Source of the DNA: Candidatus Nitrospira kreftii
GTDB lineage: Bacteria; Nitrospirota; Nitrospiria; Nitrospirales; Nitrospiraceae
NCBI GenBank assembly: GCA_014058405.1
Contig: CP047423.1
Span: 1,674,001-1,738,000 of the forward strand
Length of the DNA stretch: 64,000 nucleotides
Direction: 5' to 3'
Numbering within the stretch: the stretch's first letter is position 1; each line of letters starts with the position of its first letter. Shown here piece after piece: positions 8,250 to 15,835 of this stretch. The notes beneath the pieces were generated by a model. That model was given only the letters and a program-made list of their open reading frames with translations. It made no database searches and was not told where the DNA came from. The translations under genes and the position numbers were made by a program.

Positions 8250-8639
8250 ATGATTCCATCCGATTTGAAGTTTCACACAGAGCACGAGTGGGTTCGTCTG
8301 AATGGGAAGCGGGCGACTGTGGGGATCAGTGACTTTGCGCAGGATGCCTTAGGCGATATTGTATTTGTAGATCTTCCTAAAGTGGGCATAGCGGTCAAGG
8401 TCGGTCAGCAGATCGGGGAAGTGGAATCGACGAAAACGACCTCGACCATTTATACACCGGTGAGTGGAACGGTCATCGAGATCAATAACGAACTGAAAGA
8501 CCATCCCGAAGTGATGAATTCCGATCCCTACGGCAAGGGCTGGATCGCCGTGATCGATCTGGTCGAGCCTGGTGCAGTCGAAGCGTTGATGACGGCCGCG
8601 CAGTATGAAGCCTTTCTCGCCAGCCAGAAAAAAGGCTGA
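8250..8639 (+). CDS. gcvH: Glycine cleavage system H protein
   Basis: This 129-residue lipoyl carrier shuttles the aminomethyl group between the P and T proteins of the glycine cleavage complex. It can also act in lipoate transfer. The lipoylated lysine is K62 in GEVESTKTTSTIYTPVSG, and the N-terminal HEWVRL and C-terminal PYGKGWI motifs are typical. The ATG at 8250 follows GGGAG at 6-7 bases and gives the standard length. No gcvP or gcvT lies nearby in this window, so the rest of the system must be elsewhere. Confidence 0.95.
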   Translation: MIPSDLKFHTEHEWVRLNGKRATVGISDFAQDALGDIVFVDLPKVGIAVKVGQQIGEVESTKTTSTIYTPVSGTVIEINNELKDHPEVMNSDPYGKGWIAVIDLVEPGAVEALMTAAQYEAFLASQKKG

Positions 8640-8700
8640 TGTCGCGTTCAAGGTTGAGTTTTAGACTTTCCTGTCTGCCTGCCACGAAGACCGAGCGGTA

Positions 8701-9141
8701 ATGAAGTCGTTGCTCCTCAAGCTGGGCCTGCTCATCGTCGCGATGGGAGTCAGTTTTGGGCTGATGGCGAAGTCTCATCCAGAGGACCCTTTTGCTGCGG
8801 TAACGGATGAGGGGCTCGTGGAGATGCCACCGCGCACACCTGCTCTCCATGAGCGGACGCCAAAGATCCAGGAAATTGATAGTCAGACACGAGAGACACA
8901 ACAGGGTCAGTCCTTGCTCGACCTTAACCGGGCAAGTGCCGGAGAGTTTGAGGCGCTGCCCGGCATCGGAGCGGTGTTGGCCCAACGTGTGATCGCCTTT
9001 CGAACATCTGCTGGAGGCTTTCGTACAATAGAAGATCTCCGTGAGGTTAAGGGGATTGGCTTGAAGAAGTTCGACCGCATCAAGTCATTGGTAACAGTCT
9101 CGGGATCTCGATCACATGGAGCGAAACAGCGCGAACTATGA
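8701..9141 (+). CDS. ComEA-like helix-hairpin-helix DNA-binding protein
   Basis: The 146-residue protein has an N-terminal hydrophobic signal/anchor (residues 5-22), a charged linker, and a C-terminal pair of helix-hairpin-helix motifs. The motifs are [25 protein letters not shown], interrupted here at the loop LPGIG, and [16 protein letters not shown]. This is the layout of ComEA, a periplasmic double-stranded DNA receptor used in natural transformation, though many bacteria carry such proteins without proven competence. Its end overlaps the tyrS start by four bases (ATGA), so the two are translationally coupled. Confidence 0.8.
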   Translation: MKSLLLKLGLLIVAMGVSFGLMAKSHPEDPFAAVTDEGLVEMPPRTPALHERTPKIQEIDSQTRETQQGQSLLDLNRASAGEFEALPGIGAVLAQRVIAFRTSAGGFRTIEDLREVKGIGLKKFDRIKSLVTVSGSRSHGAKQREL

Positions 9142-10349
9142 TGGATGTTCAACAACAACTAGACCTGATCCTGCGCGGGGCCGTGGAGGTGATTCAGCAG
9201 GTTGAGCTGGAAGCGAAGCTCAAGCGGGCGCTTGCCGAGAGGCGGCCCTTGCGCGTCAAGGCAGGGTTTGATCCGACTGCTCCTGATCTTCATCTCGGGC
9301 ATACCGTCCTGATCCACAAGCTAAAGCATTTTCAGGATCTCGGACATCAGGTGATCTTTCTCATCGGCGATTTTACCGGTATGATCGGCGATCCCACCGG
9401 GGTCTCCGAAACCCGGAAGGCGTTGACCAAGGAACAGGTACAGGAAAACGCCAAGACCTATCAACGGCAGATCTTCAAGATTCTCGATCCGACCAAGACG
9501 ATGATTGAATTCAACAGCCGATGGATGGGCTCCATGACCGCGGATGGACTGATTGAGCTGGCTGCGCACTATCGAGTCGCGCGCATGATGGAGCGGGACG
9601 ATTTCCGCAAGCGCTATCAGGACCAGAAACCCATCAGTGTGCACGAATTTCTTTATCCGCTCGTGCAGGGTTATGATTCTGTGGCGTTGAAGGCGGACGT
9701 GGAATTGGGCGGGACAGATCAGAAGTTTAATCTTTTGGTAGGGCGTGAACTACAGCGGGACTATGGGCAGGAGTCACAAGTTGTCATCACAATGCCGTTG
9801 CTCGAAGGAACGGATGGTGTCAAGAAGATGAGCAAGAGTGTCGGCAACTATATCGCGCTGGAAGACAAGCCGGGCGAGATGTTCGGGAAAGTCATGTCGA
9901 TCAGCGATGCGCTGATGTATCGCTACTATGAACTGCTCACGACGGAAGATCTTGATCGTGCTAAGGCCCTCCACCCGATGGAGGCGAAACAGACGCTCGC
10001 TGAACTGATCGTGGTGCGTTACCACGGAGTTGAAGCGGGCAAGCAAGCTAGAGCGGAGTTTGAGCAAAAGTTCCAGAAACAAGAATTTCCCGATGAGCCG
10101 GATGCGCGATTGCAACTGTCGGCAAATGACCTGCGAGATGGACAGACCATTGGGTTGGTTGATCTGGTTGCCAAAACTGGGCTGGTGCCCAGTAAGAGCG
10201 AAGCGCGTCGGTTGATCATTCAAGGCGGTGTTGAACTCGACGGACTAAAACAGAGTGATGCTAATGCGACACTCGCGGTTGTCGTGGGCAAGCAATATCG
10301 GCTCAAAATTGGCCGACGGAAGTTTGCCATGGTGGAATGGGCCGGATAG
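9138..10349 (+). CDS. tyrS: Tyrosyl-tRNA synthetase
   Basis: The 403-residue class I aminoacyl-tRNA synthetase charges tRNA-Tyr. Visible signatures are the HIGH variant HLGHT (52-56), the KMSKS loop (230-234), the tyrosine pocket segment [22 protein letters not shown], and a C-terminal S4-like RNA-binding domain (about 340-400). Length and order match the bacterial TyrZ-like branch. The gene overlaps the comEA-like stop by ATGA and is followed by tRNA-Gly. Confidence 0.97.
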   Translation: MMDVQQQLDLILRGAVEVIQQVELEAKLKRALAERRPLRVKAGFDPTAPDLHLGHTVLIHKLKHFQDLGHQVIFLIGDFTGMIGDPTGVSETRKALTKEQVQENAKTYQRQIFKILDPTKTMIEFNSRWMGSMTADGLIELAAHYRVARMMERDDFRKRYQDQKPISVHEFLYPLVQGYDSVALKADVELGGTDQKFNLLVGRELQRDYGQESQVVITMPLLEGTDGVKKMSKSVGNYIALEDKPGEMFGKVMSISDALMYRYYELLTTEDLDRAKALHPMEAKQTLAELIVVRYHGVEAGKQARAEFEQKFQKQEFPDEPDARLQLSANDLRDGQTIGLVDLVAKTGLVPSKSEARRLIIQGGVELDGLKQSDANATLAVVVGKQYRLKIGRRKFAMVEWAG

Positions 10350-10400
10350 CTTCAGTTCCTTGACTTGTTCTTTCGTTCCCACGTAGGATGCAATCGGTGA

Positions 10401-10475
10401 GCGGGCGTAGCTCAGTGGTAGAGTCCTTGCTTCCCAAGCAAGTTGTCGTGGGTTCAAATCCCATCGCCCGCTCCA
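10401..10475 (+). tRNA. tRNA-Gly (anticodon CCC)
   Basis: A complete cloverleaf can be folded. The 7-bp acceptor stem is GCGGGCG with CGCCCGC. The D arm contains AGCTCAGTGGTAGAGT. The anticodon stem CTTGC/GCAAG encloses the loop TTCCCAA with anticodon CCC. The T arm has the loop TTCAAAT. The 3' CCA is encoded. The anticodon reads the glycine codon GGG. Confidence 0.96.
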
Positions 10476-10570
10476 AATGAAGTCCGGCTAGAGCCATCCT
10501 CGTTTGAACAACCCGCACACAATCTTCTGTCTCATTCCTGTTTTTAAGTGATCAGATGAAAGGATCTGTC

Positions 10571-10885
10571 ATGAGCTACAGACAAATGATCGTGCTTTGT
10601 GTCGCAGCATTTCTAGGTGGCGTGATAGGTGGTGCGCTGAGCACTCAATTTCTATTTCCAGAGTCAGCTGAAGCGCAGAAGCCCAACGGGGTGAATGCCG
10701 AGGAGTTCCTTCTATTAGATGCGAGAGGGAACGCGCGAGCTGGTCTTGGGCTGGATGCGAATGGGGAAGTTGGGCTTGTGCTCAGAAGCAAAGACGGTGA
10801 CCGAACCTTAACGCTTTCTCCTGACGAACCATCGGTCATTAAATTGGTCGACCAAGGAGGTCGGATACTCTGGGGAGCGCCGTAA
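10571..10885 (+). CDS. Small exported or membrane-anchored protein, unknown function
   Basis: The 104-residue protein begins with a hydrophobic signal/anchor (about residues 5-25, with the glycine-rich run AAFLGGVIGGALS). It continues with a small beta-rich domain: EEFLLLDARGNARAGLGLDANGEVGLVLRS, given here in outline, then DGDRTLTLSPDEPSVIKLVD. The repeated beta-hairpin style suggests a simple extracytoplasmic beta-sheet domain. I do not know a function. The ATG at 10571 is preferred to the ATG at 10556 because AAAGGAT lies 6 bases upstream. Confidence 0.6.
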   Translation: MSYRQMIVLCVAAFLGGVIGGALSTQFLFPESAEAQKPNGVNAEEFLLLDARGNARAGLGLDANGEVGLVLRSKDGDRTLTLSPDEPSVIKLVDQGGRILWGAP

Positions 10886-10911
10886 TGTCCTTGGAAAGGA
10901 AGAGAGGGGTG

Positions 10912-11103
10912 TTAGACCGCCTTTTGGACCAATCCTGACCGCAAGCAGCGAGTGCACACGCGGATCCGTTTGTGACTCTTCCCGACTACTGCTCGAACCG
11001 TTTGGATGTTTGGGTTGAACACACGCCTGGTCTTATTGTTGGCGTGGCTGACATTGTTCCCGGATACAGGCTTCTTCTGACAAATCTCACACATGAGTGC
11101 CAC
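10912..11103 (-). CDS. rpmB: 50S ribosomal protein L28
   Basis: The 63-residue protein is a short, zinc-ribbon form of L28, with CEIC and CTRC pairs that can bind zinc and the conserved [16 protein letters not shown]. It binds 23S rRNA in the large subunit. The GTG at 11103 is chosen because AAGGAG lies 7 bases upstream and it yields the usual M-A start; the ATG at 11094 is too far from that site. It is convergent with the small exported protein gene. Confidence 0.95.
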   Translation of the reverse strand: MALMCEICQKKPVSGNNVSHANNKTRRVFNPNIQTVRAVVGKSHKRIRVCTRCLRSGLVQKAV

Positions 11104-11271
11104 GGTTATACTCCTTACCTAGGTGAGCCCACAAAATAACAGTGAGATAGTACCACAGCATGATAAACACTCACAAGCGTCCTGAGCTTGTGGCTTCGCA
11201 GGAGGCTCTTGATCTCATTTGAAGGATATCGGCATCCATTGGTGTGGAAGTCTCAGCCGACAGGATTGAAC

Positions 11272-11301
11272 TTGACAAATTTTGCGACTCTCTCCTATTG
11301 T
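11272..11301 (+). promoter_or_regulatory. Promoter of the first cobalamin riboswitch unit
   Basis: A perfect TTGACA at 11272-11277 is followed after 18 bases by TATTGT at 11296-11301 (5 of 6). Transcription would begin just before the riboswitch aptamer. Confidence 0.6.
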
Positions 11302-11530
11302 GCTGGCCATTGTGACTCCTGAGTAAGGGAAGAGGGTGGAAAGCCCTCGTGGTCCCGCCGCTGTAAATGGGGACGAAACCCGTAAAGACCACTGGCGTGG
11401 GCGTGAAGCGTCGTTCGTGAATCGTGAAGCGCTTGCAGTTTGACGCGAGATACGCTTCACGAGATACGCTTCACGTATATGCTGGGAAGGCTCGGGGAGT
11501 AGGGTGAACCATGAGCCAGAAGACCTGCTC
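11300..11530 (+). ncRNA. Cobalamin riboswitch 1 (upstream of btuF)
   Basis: The conserved core of a cobalamin aptamer is visible in order: AAGGGAA near 11325, GGTGGAAAGCC, the CCGCCGCTGTAA box, CCACTGG, then TGGGAAGG, and the closing GCCAGAAGACCTGC box ending near 11528. It should bind adenosylcobalamin or a related corrinoid and lower expression of btuFCD. Between the CCACTGG and TGGGAAGG boxes lies a long arm made of nested inverted repeats (11402-11475). End positions are estimated from the conserved boxes, not from a covariance model. Confidence 0.9.
11402..11475 (+). repeat. Nested inverted repeats inside riboswitch 1
   Basis: CGTGAAGCGT (11402-11411) and a second CGTGAAGCG near 11423 are mirrored by ACGCTTCACG at 11452-11461 and again at 11466-11475. 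They form a double nested stem in a variable arm of the aptamer. Closely related repeats occupy the same arm of the second riboswitch (15670-15740). Confidence 0.8.
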
Positions 11531-11591
11531 AGAGAGGGTGATCTTTGTTCCCTCGAGGCTGGGGAGCAGGTGAGGATGAAGCAGCGGGTGC

Positions 11592-11627
11592 AATCCTCAG
11601 GGTCTATCCAGGCCTTGAGGATTTTTT
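11592..11627 (+). terminator. Hairpin with T-run: expression platform of riboswitch 1
   Basis: AATCCTCA (11592-11599) pairs perfectly with TGAGGATT (11616-11623), extended by GG/CC pairs, and the 3' arm runs into TTTTTTA. This looks like a Rho-independent terminator. Its 3' arm also contains GAGG, positioned as a ribosome binding site for the TTG at 11630, so the same hairpin could block translation. Confidence 0.7.
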
Positions 11628-11629
11628 AT

Positions 11630-12637
11630 TTGAGTCAAAGGGAGCGATACCTTTTCGTCAGCGCACTGAGCCTTGTGGCTGCGCTGCTGATGCTTCTTTC
11701 GTCAGCTGATGGGTGTACCGGAGATGGGTGCAGTGAGATGAAGCGGAGGCAACCAGGAATTCTTACAGGCATGCCCTTTATGGCGCATGTGTCGTCGCGG
11801 GCTTTTGTCGATGATGCGGGGCGCAGGATCTACCTTGCCAAGCCGCCCGCTCGCATCGTGTCGCTCGCTCCGAGCATTACCGAGATGCTGTTTGCGATCG
11901 GGCTGGATGAACAGATCGTCGGCGTGACCGAGTTTTGTGACTATCCGGCGGCGGCGAAGTCCAAACCCAAGGTCGGATATTCGAACCCGAGTGCAGAAGC
12001 CTTGATCGCCCTCCGGCCGGAATTAGTCCTGGCGCCCAGAGACTTTCTCCGCCCGGATCTGCAGGCTAAACTCGAGCAGCTAAAAATTCCGCTTTTCGTT
12101 CTCGAAGCTCAAACAGTGGAAGATATCCTGCTTCAAATTCACACATTGGGAAAAATGTTTGAGAAAGCGTCGGCCGCCAATGAAGTAACTCAACGCATGC
12201 GGCAACGCATCGCAGGGATTCGGCGCAAAGTCGAAACGCCGCCGGCGCGGCGGGTGCTGTATGTCCTGAATAGCCAGCCGTTGATTACCGTGGGACCGGG
12301 AAGTTTCATCCACCAGATGATCGGCCTCGCGGGAGGGATCAATATTGCCGCGCGGGCCGGCATGGCCTATCCGAAACTGAGTATGGAAGCGGTGCTGAAG
12401 GACGATCCGGAGGTGCTGATCTTTCCTAGTGGCGAAGTGGAAACAGTGCCGCGTAGCGAGCAACAACAATGGCGGCGCTGGGATTCTCTCTCGGCCGTCA
12501 AGAAGCAGCGCTTTCACGAAGTCTCCTCGAATCTGTTGAATCGCCCAGGTCCACGAGTCGTCGAGGCCTTGGAACAACTCGCCCATGCCATCCATCCGGA
12601 ACTGTTTGGTCCCGGTGAAGATGTCGTTCATCCATGA
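11630..12637 (+). CDS. btuF: Corrinoid ABC transporter substrate-binding protein (BtuF-like)
   Basis: This periplasmic or lipid-anchored binding protein of about 335 residues captures cobalamin or cobinamide and delivers it to BtuCD. It contains the family signature RIVSLAPSITEMLFAIGLDEQ, then VGYSNPSAEALIALRPELVLA, and a second lobe with LITVGPGSFIHQMIGLAGG. The start is uncertain. TTG 11630 lies after the riboswitch hairpin and gives a clean signal peptide (MSQRERYLFVSALSLVAALL) with a Cys that could be lipidated. An ATG at 11576 or GTG at 11504 would place the hairpin, or the aptamer core, inside the coding region. Confidence 0.85.
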   Translation: MSQRERYLFVSALSLVAALLMLLSSADGCTGDGCSEMKRRQPGILTGMPFMAHVSSRAFVDDAGRRIYLAKPPARIVSLAPSITEMLFAIGLDEQIVGVTEFCDYPAAAKSKPKVGYSNPSAEALIALRPELVLAPRDFLRPDLQAKLEQLKIPLFVLEAQTVEDILLQIHTLGKMFEKASAANEVTQRMRQRIAGIRRKVETPPARRVLYVLNSQPLITVGPGSFIHQMIGLAGGINIAARAGMAYPKLSMEAVLKDDPEVLIFPSGEVETVPRSEQQQWRRWDSLSAVKKQRFHEVSSNLLNRPGPRVVEALEQLAHAIHPELFGPGEDVVHP

Positions 12638-13787
12638 GGATCCTTTGAAGCCGCTGCCTGCCCCGGTTCAGTCTGGATCGTGTCCCGGAGTACTACCCAA
12701 CGAATCTTTTTGTGTGTACTCAGCAAGCGGCATTGTTGCTCAAGGCGCTATCCTCACCAATTCACGCTGGATGGCGACGATGGGAGTTCTTGCTCTTACG
12801 GCGATAGCCGTCAGCTTTGCCTGTCTTCGCTTCGGCGCACAACCGATTGCGTATGCCGAGATCCTGCGCGTATTTCTTGACGTGCTTAGCCACAAGGAAA
12901 TTGATGGTGGGACATTGGATGTCTCGACAACCATTCTCCTGCAGGTCCGACTACCAAGAATGCTGCTGGGTTTTTTCGTCGGGTGTTCACTGGCTACGGT
13001 GGGAGTTGCCTTGCAGGCGCTACTACGGAACCCGTTGGCTGATCCCTATGTTCTTGGCGTCTCTAGTGGAGCCGCACTTGGAGCCGCAGTAGGGGTCTTG
13101 CTCGGAGCAGGCACCACATTTTTGGCGGAAACCGCGTTGCCGGCATACGGGTTTGCCGGAGGCCTCCTGGCGTTAGTGGTTGTCTATCGAATGGCCGCCA
13201 GCTATGAGCAGTTGCCGATCCATAGTCTGTTGCTGACTGGGGTGATTCTAAACGCCATCTTTTCAGCTTTGATTATGTTTATTACCTCGATCCTGGAGCC
13301 GAATCGTTCGTACGGGATGATGGCCTGGTTGATGGGCACGTTGACCGCTCCCACATACGGTGGCCTGGCCGGGCTCGCCGTCTATCTTTCGATCGGCCTA
13401 TTTCTTCTGTTCAGCCAAATGCGGGTTCTCAACATCTTGGCGTTGGGAGAAGATTCTGCTCGCACTCTGGGAATCGATACGGAAAGGGCGAAGCGGTTCA
13501 TCTTTGTGTTAACGGCGTTGGTGACCGGCGCGGTCGTGTCCGTCAGCGGCATGATCGGATTTGTCGGCATGGTTGTTCCCCACGCCGTGCGGTTGGTCAC
13601 AGGCGCGGACCATCGGCTGCTTCTTCCCGCGTCAGCTCTGGTCGGTGGCACCTTTCTTATGGGCGCCGATACGCTTGCGCGGACGTTGATATCGCCCGCA
13701 GAAATTCCGGTGGGCATCATTACCGCCCTGGCCGGTGGACCGTTCTTTGTGTATCTCCTGCTCTGGCGAAAGGATCGCTTGGCGTGA
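12621..13787 (+). CDS. btuC: Corrinoid ABC transporter permease (BtuC/FecCD family)
   Basis: This integral membrane subunit of about 388 residues has around ten transmembrane segments. Family hallmarks are the segment VRLPRMLLGFFVGCSLATVG, given here in part, then ALLRNPLADPYVLGVSSGAALGA, the coupling-helix region LALGEDSARTLGI, and GFVGMVVPHAVRLV. A roughly 50-residue N-terminal extension precedes the first membrane segment, which is longer than usual; translation could begin further in. It overlaps btuF by 17 bases and btuD by 4, consistent with a stoichiometric complex. Confidence 0.92.
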   Translation: MSFIHEDPLKPLPAPVQSGSCPGVLPNESFCVYSASGIVAQGAILTNSRWMATMGVLALTAIAVSFACLRFGAQPIAYAEILRVFLDVLSHKEIDGGTLDVSTTILLQVRLPRMLLGFFVGCSLATVGVALQALLRNPLADPYVLGVSSGAALGAAVGVLLGAGTTFLAETALPAYGFAGGLLALVVVYRMAASYEQLPIHSLLLTGVILNAIFSALIMFITSILEPNRSYGMMAWLMGTLTAPTYGGLAGLAVYLSIGLFLLFSQMRVLNILALGEDSARTLGIDTERAKRFIFVLTALVTGAVVSVSGMIGFVGMVVPHAVRLVTGADHRLLLPASALVGGTFLMGADTLARTLISPAEIPVGIITALAGGPFFVYLLLWRKDRLA

Positions 13788-14686
13788 GTGAGGTGTCCGA
13801 CAGCCGATCGAAGCAAGAAGCCTTTGCCGGCTCAGTCGACGTCATCGACCCATATCCGGCGTACGACGTGCAGGCCGTTCGGTTCCGCTACCAGTCCAAG
13901 GGATCGGATGCCATCAGGTGGATCCTTGAGGATGTCTCCTTTTCCGTTCGAGCGGGTGAAGTGCTGGGTGTCGTCGGCCCCAATGGGTCTGGAAAAACCT
14001 CCTTGCTAAAAGTGCTGGCGCGGCTCATGAGTCCGCTGCAAGGTCGCATCGCCTTGTTCGGACAGGAGTTAGCCTCTATGGCTCAGCAAGAGGTTGCCTG
14101 TGTCGTAGGAGTCGTGCCGCAAGATACCCAACAGCTCTTTCCGTTTACCGTGGCAGAAACCGTTCTCATGGGGCGGTTTCCTCATCGGCCTCGCGGCCGA
14201 TGGACCAGCGGATTCGGATGGGAAAGTCGAGAAGACGTGGCTATTGTTGAAGAAGCAATGATGACGGTGGATATCATCCACGTGGCTCATCGTGCCGTCA
14301 CGGATCTTTCCGGTGGCGAGCGACAGCGCGCCATGATTGCACGGGCGCTTGCGCAGACACCGAGAGTCTTGTTGCTCGATGAGCCGACTGCGTTCCTCGA
14401 TCTGCAGCATCAGGTTGAAATCTGTTCGGTGTTGGTCCGGCTCAAAGAGGAACGCCGATTAACCGTTGTTCTCGTGTCACATGATTTAAATCTCGTCAGC
14501 CAGTATTGCGACCGCATTTTGTTGCTGGATCGCGGTCAGGTGGTACGGCTGGGCCGCCCAGAAGACGTGATTGAACCGGAAGTCTTGGAGTCGGTGTATC
14601 GGTGCCGAGTGTTGGTGGATCGGCATCCGGGAACCGGGTTGCCCCGGGTGACGCTTCCTGGACGTTCTCTATCGGGAGGAACGTGA
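13784..14686 (+). CDS. btuD: Corrinoid ABC transporter ATPase
   Basis: The 300-residue ATPase energises the BtuC permease. Walker A is GPNGSGKT (65-72), the signature is LSGGERQR (near 179), Walker B is RVLLLDEP and the H-loop is VVLVSHDLN. The GTG start overlaps the btuC stop (GTGA). The N-terminus has about 30 extra residues before the nucleotide-binding fold, and the C-terminus has the short regulatory tail seen in FecE/BtuD-type ATPases. Confidence 0.93.
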   Translation: MSEVSDSRSKQEAFAGSVDVIDPYPAYDVQAVRFRYQSKGSDAIRWILEDVSFSVRAGEVLGVVGPNGSGKTSLLKVLARLMSPLQGRIALFGQELASMAQQEVACVVGVVPQDTQQLFPFTVAETVLMGRFPHRPRGRWTSGFGWESREDVAIVEEAMMTVDIIHVAHRAVTDLSGGERQRAMIARALAQTPRVLLLDEPTAFLDLQHQVEICSVLVRLKEERRLTVVLVSHDLNLVSQYCDRILLLDRGQVVRLGRPEDVIEPEVLESVYRCRVLVDRHPGTGLPRVTLPGRSLSGGT

Positions 14687-14687
14687 T

Positions 14688-15458
14688 ATGAGAGTGGGCA
14701 AGATCGCGCTGCTTCATCTTGAGACCGTTCCTGGAGCCATCGAGCGGAACCGGTATGTGATTGTCGAGGCCATCAAGCACGCCGCGGGAACAGGTGCCGA
14801 GTGGATCGTGACACCGGAGCTTGCGGTGTGCGGACTACAGTTTGCCCACGTGGTCGGCTCGGAGTGGATACAGCCGCAACCCGACCCATGGATGCAACAG
14901 GTCTGCAAACTGGTCAAGGCTTTGAAGCGAACCGTCTTTCTTGCCTGCCCGGAGCGGGAGGGAGGTCGGTGCTATAACTCGGTGTTTGTTATCGGTCCGA
15001 CCGGTGACATTTTGGGGAAACATCGCAAGATCAATGTGGTGAGCGATTCACTGGCATGGTCGAGCCCCGGCGACCGTGTCGCTCCTATCGAGTGCGATGG
15101 GATTAAGGTCGGTGTACTCATCTGTAGTGACGTCTATACATCGAATATCGCCAGAGCGCTGAGGTTCGAAGGCGCTCAGATGTTGGTGTCGCCGGCGTCG
15201 TGGGGTCCCGGCATTCACGGTCCAAATGGGGAATGGGAGCAACGGACTCATGAAACAGGGTTGCCTTTAATTGTCTGTAATCGAACCGGCGCAGAAAAGA
15301 CGTTGGACTTTTGGAAGGCCCCGAGTCTTGTTGTGAAGGAGGGCACGCGTCTGCTCGTCCACACGTCCAAGAAATCTGCCGTGCTGACGTTTACATGGGA
15401 TTTCGAAGGCATGGCGCTGCGCTCTTCACGATATATGATCGATTACATCCGGAACTAA
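14688..15458 (+). CDS. Carbon-nitrogen hydrolase (nitrilase superfamily)
   Basis: This 256-residue enzyme has the complete nitrilase catalytic triad: Glu44 (TPELAV), Lys114 (GKHRKINV) and Cys146 (VGVLICSDVY). Such enzymes cleave non-peptide C-N bonds in amides or nitriles. It begins two bases after btuD stops, so it is almost certainly co-transcribed with the corrinoid transporter under riboswitch 1. Corrinoids carry amide side chains and an upper cyano ligand in cyanocobalamin, so a corrinoid-related substrate is conceivable, but nothing in the sequence proves it. Confidence 0.85.
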   Translation: MRVGKIALLHLETVPGAIERNRYVIVEAIKHAAGTGAEWIVTPELAVCGLQFAHVVGSEWIQPQPDPWMQQVCKLVKALKRTVFLACPEREGGRCYNSVFVIGPTGDILGKHRKINVVSDSLAWSSPGDRVAPIECDGIKVGVLICSDVYTSNIARALRFEGAQMLVSPASWGPGIHGPNGEWEQRTHETGLPLIVCNRTGAEKTLDFWKAPSLVVKEGTRLLVHTSKKSAVLTFTWDFEGMALRSSRYMIDYIRN

Positions 15459-15549
15459 TGCGCTGTCTGATTATAGTGATGCTGATGATGTGAGCAGGAA
15501 GAGTTTGCACCGCTCTCCTGCAGAAGATGTCAGGTGCGGAACAATCATT

Positions 15550-15791
15550 CTGGAGGGATCCTTTAGGTCATACCGTCAGCGACGGGGAAGATGGTGCAAA
15601 TCCATCACGGTGCCGCCACTGTAAGCGGGGAGTGACTCTGCAATGTGCCACTGTCTTAGTGGCGTGGGTCGTGAAGCGTATCTTGTGAAGCGCAAGGGAT
15701 TTCTTGCAGGCGATTCACGAAGGACGTTTCACGCTTCACGCGAAAGATGGGAAGGCGCAGAGAAGCTGTGATCCGCAAGTCAGGAGACCCA
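15550..15791 (+). ncRNA. Cobalamin riboswitch 2 (upstream of btuB and the salvage operon)
   Basis: A textbook cobalamin aptamer: ACGGGGAA near 15584, GGTGCAAATCC, CGGTGCCGCCACTGTAAGCGG, GCCACTGT, TGGGAAGGCGCAG, and GATCCGCAAGTCAGGAGACC ending at about 15790. It lies between the nitrilase gene and btuB and should repress btuB and the downstream genes when cobalamin is plentiful. As in riboswitch 1, an arm made of CGTGAAGCGT/ACGCTTCACG repeats is inserted between the GCCACTG and TGGGAAGGC boxes. Boundaries are approximate. Confidence 0.95.
15670..15740 (+). repeat. Nested inverted repeats inside riboswitch 2
   Basis: CGTGAAGCGT at 15670-15679 pairs with ACGCTTCACG at 15731-15740. An inner TGTGAAGCGC is partly mirrored by GCGATTCACGA. 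The unit is related in sequence, position and flanks (GGCGTGGG before it) to that in riboswitch 1. Confidence 0.8.
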
Positions 15792-15810
15792 ACTGTCGGG
15801 ATCTTCAACA

Positions 15811-15830
15811 CCCTTCGAGTCAAAGGGAGG
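15811..15830 (+). promoter_or_regulatory. Hairpin masking the btuB ribosome binding site
   Basis: CCCTT (15811-15815) can pair with AAGGG (15823-15827), which overlaps the AGGGAGG ribosome binding site of btuB. There is no T-run, so this riboswitch probably controls translation initiation. Confidence 0.55.
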
Positions 15831-15835
15831 TTTTC

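Noticed and set aside
15493-15525. A GC-rich hairpin between the nitrilase gene and riboswitch 2, considered as a terminator
   Set aside because: No T-run follows and the pairing has a mismatch, so readthrough into the btuB unit cannot be excluded.
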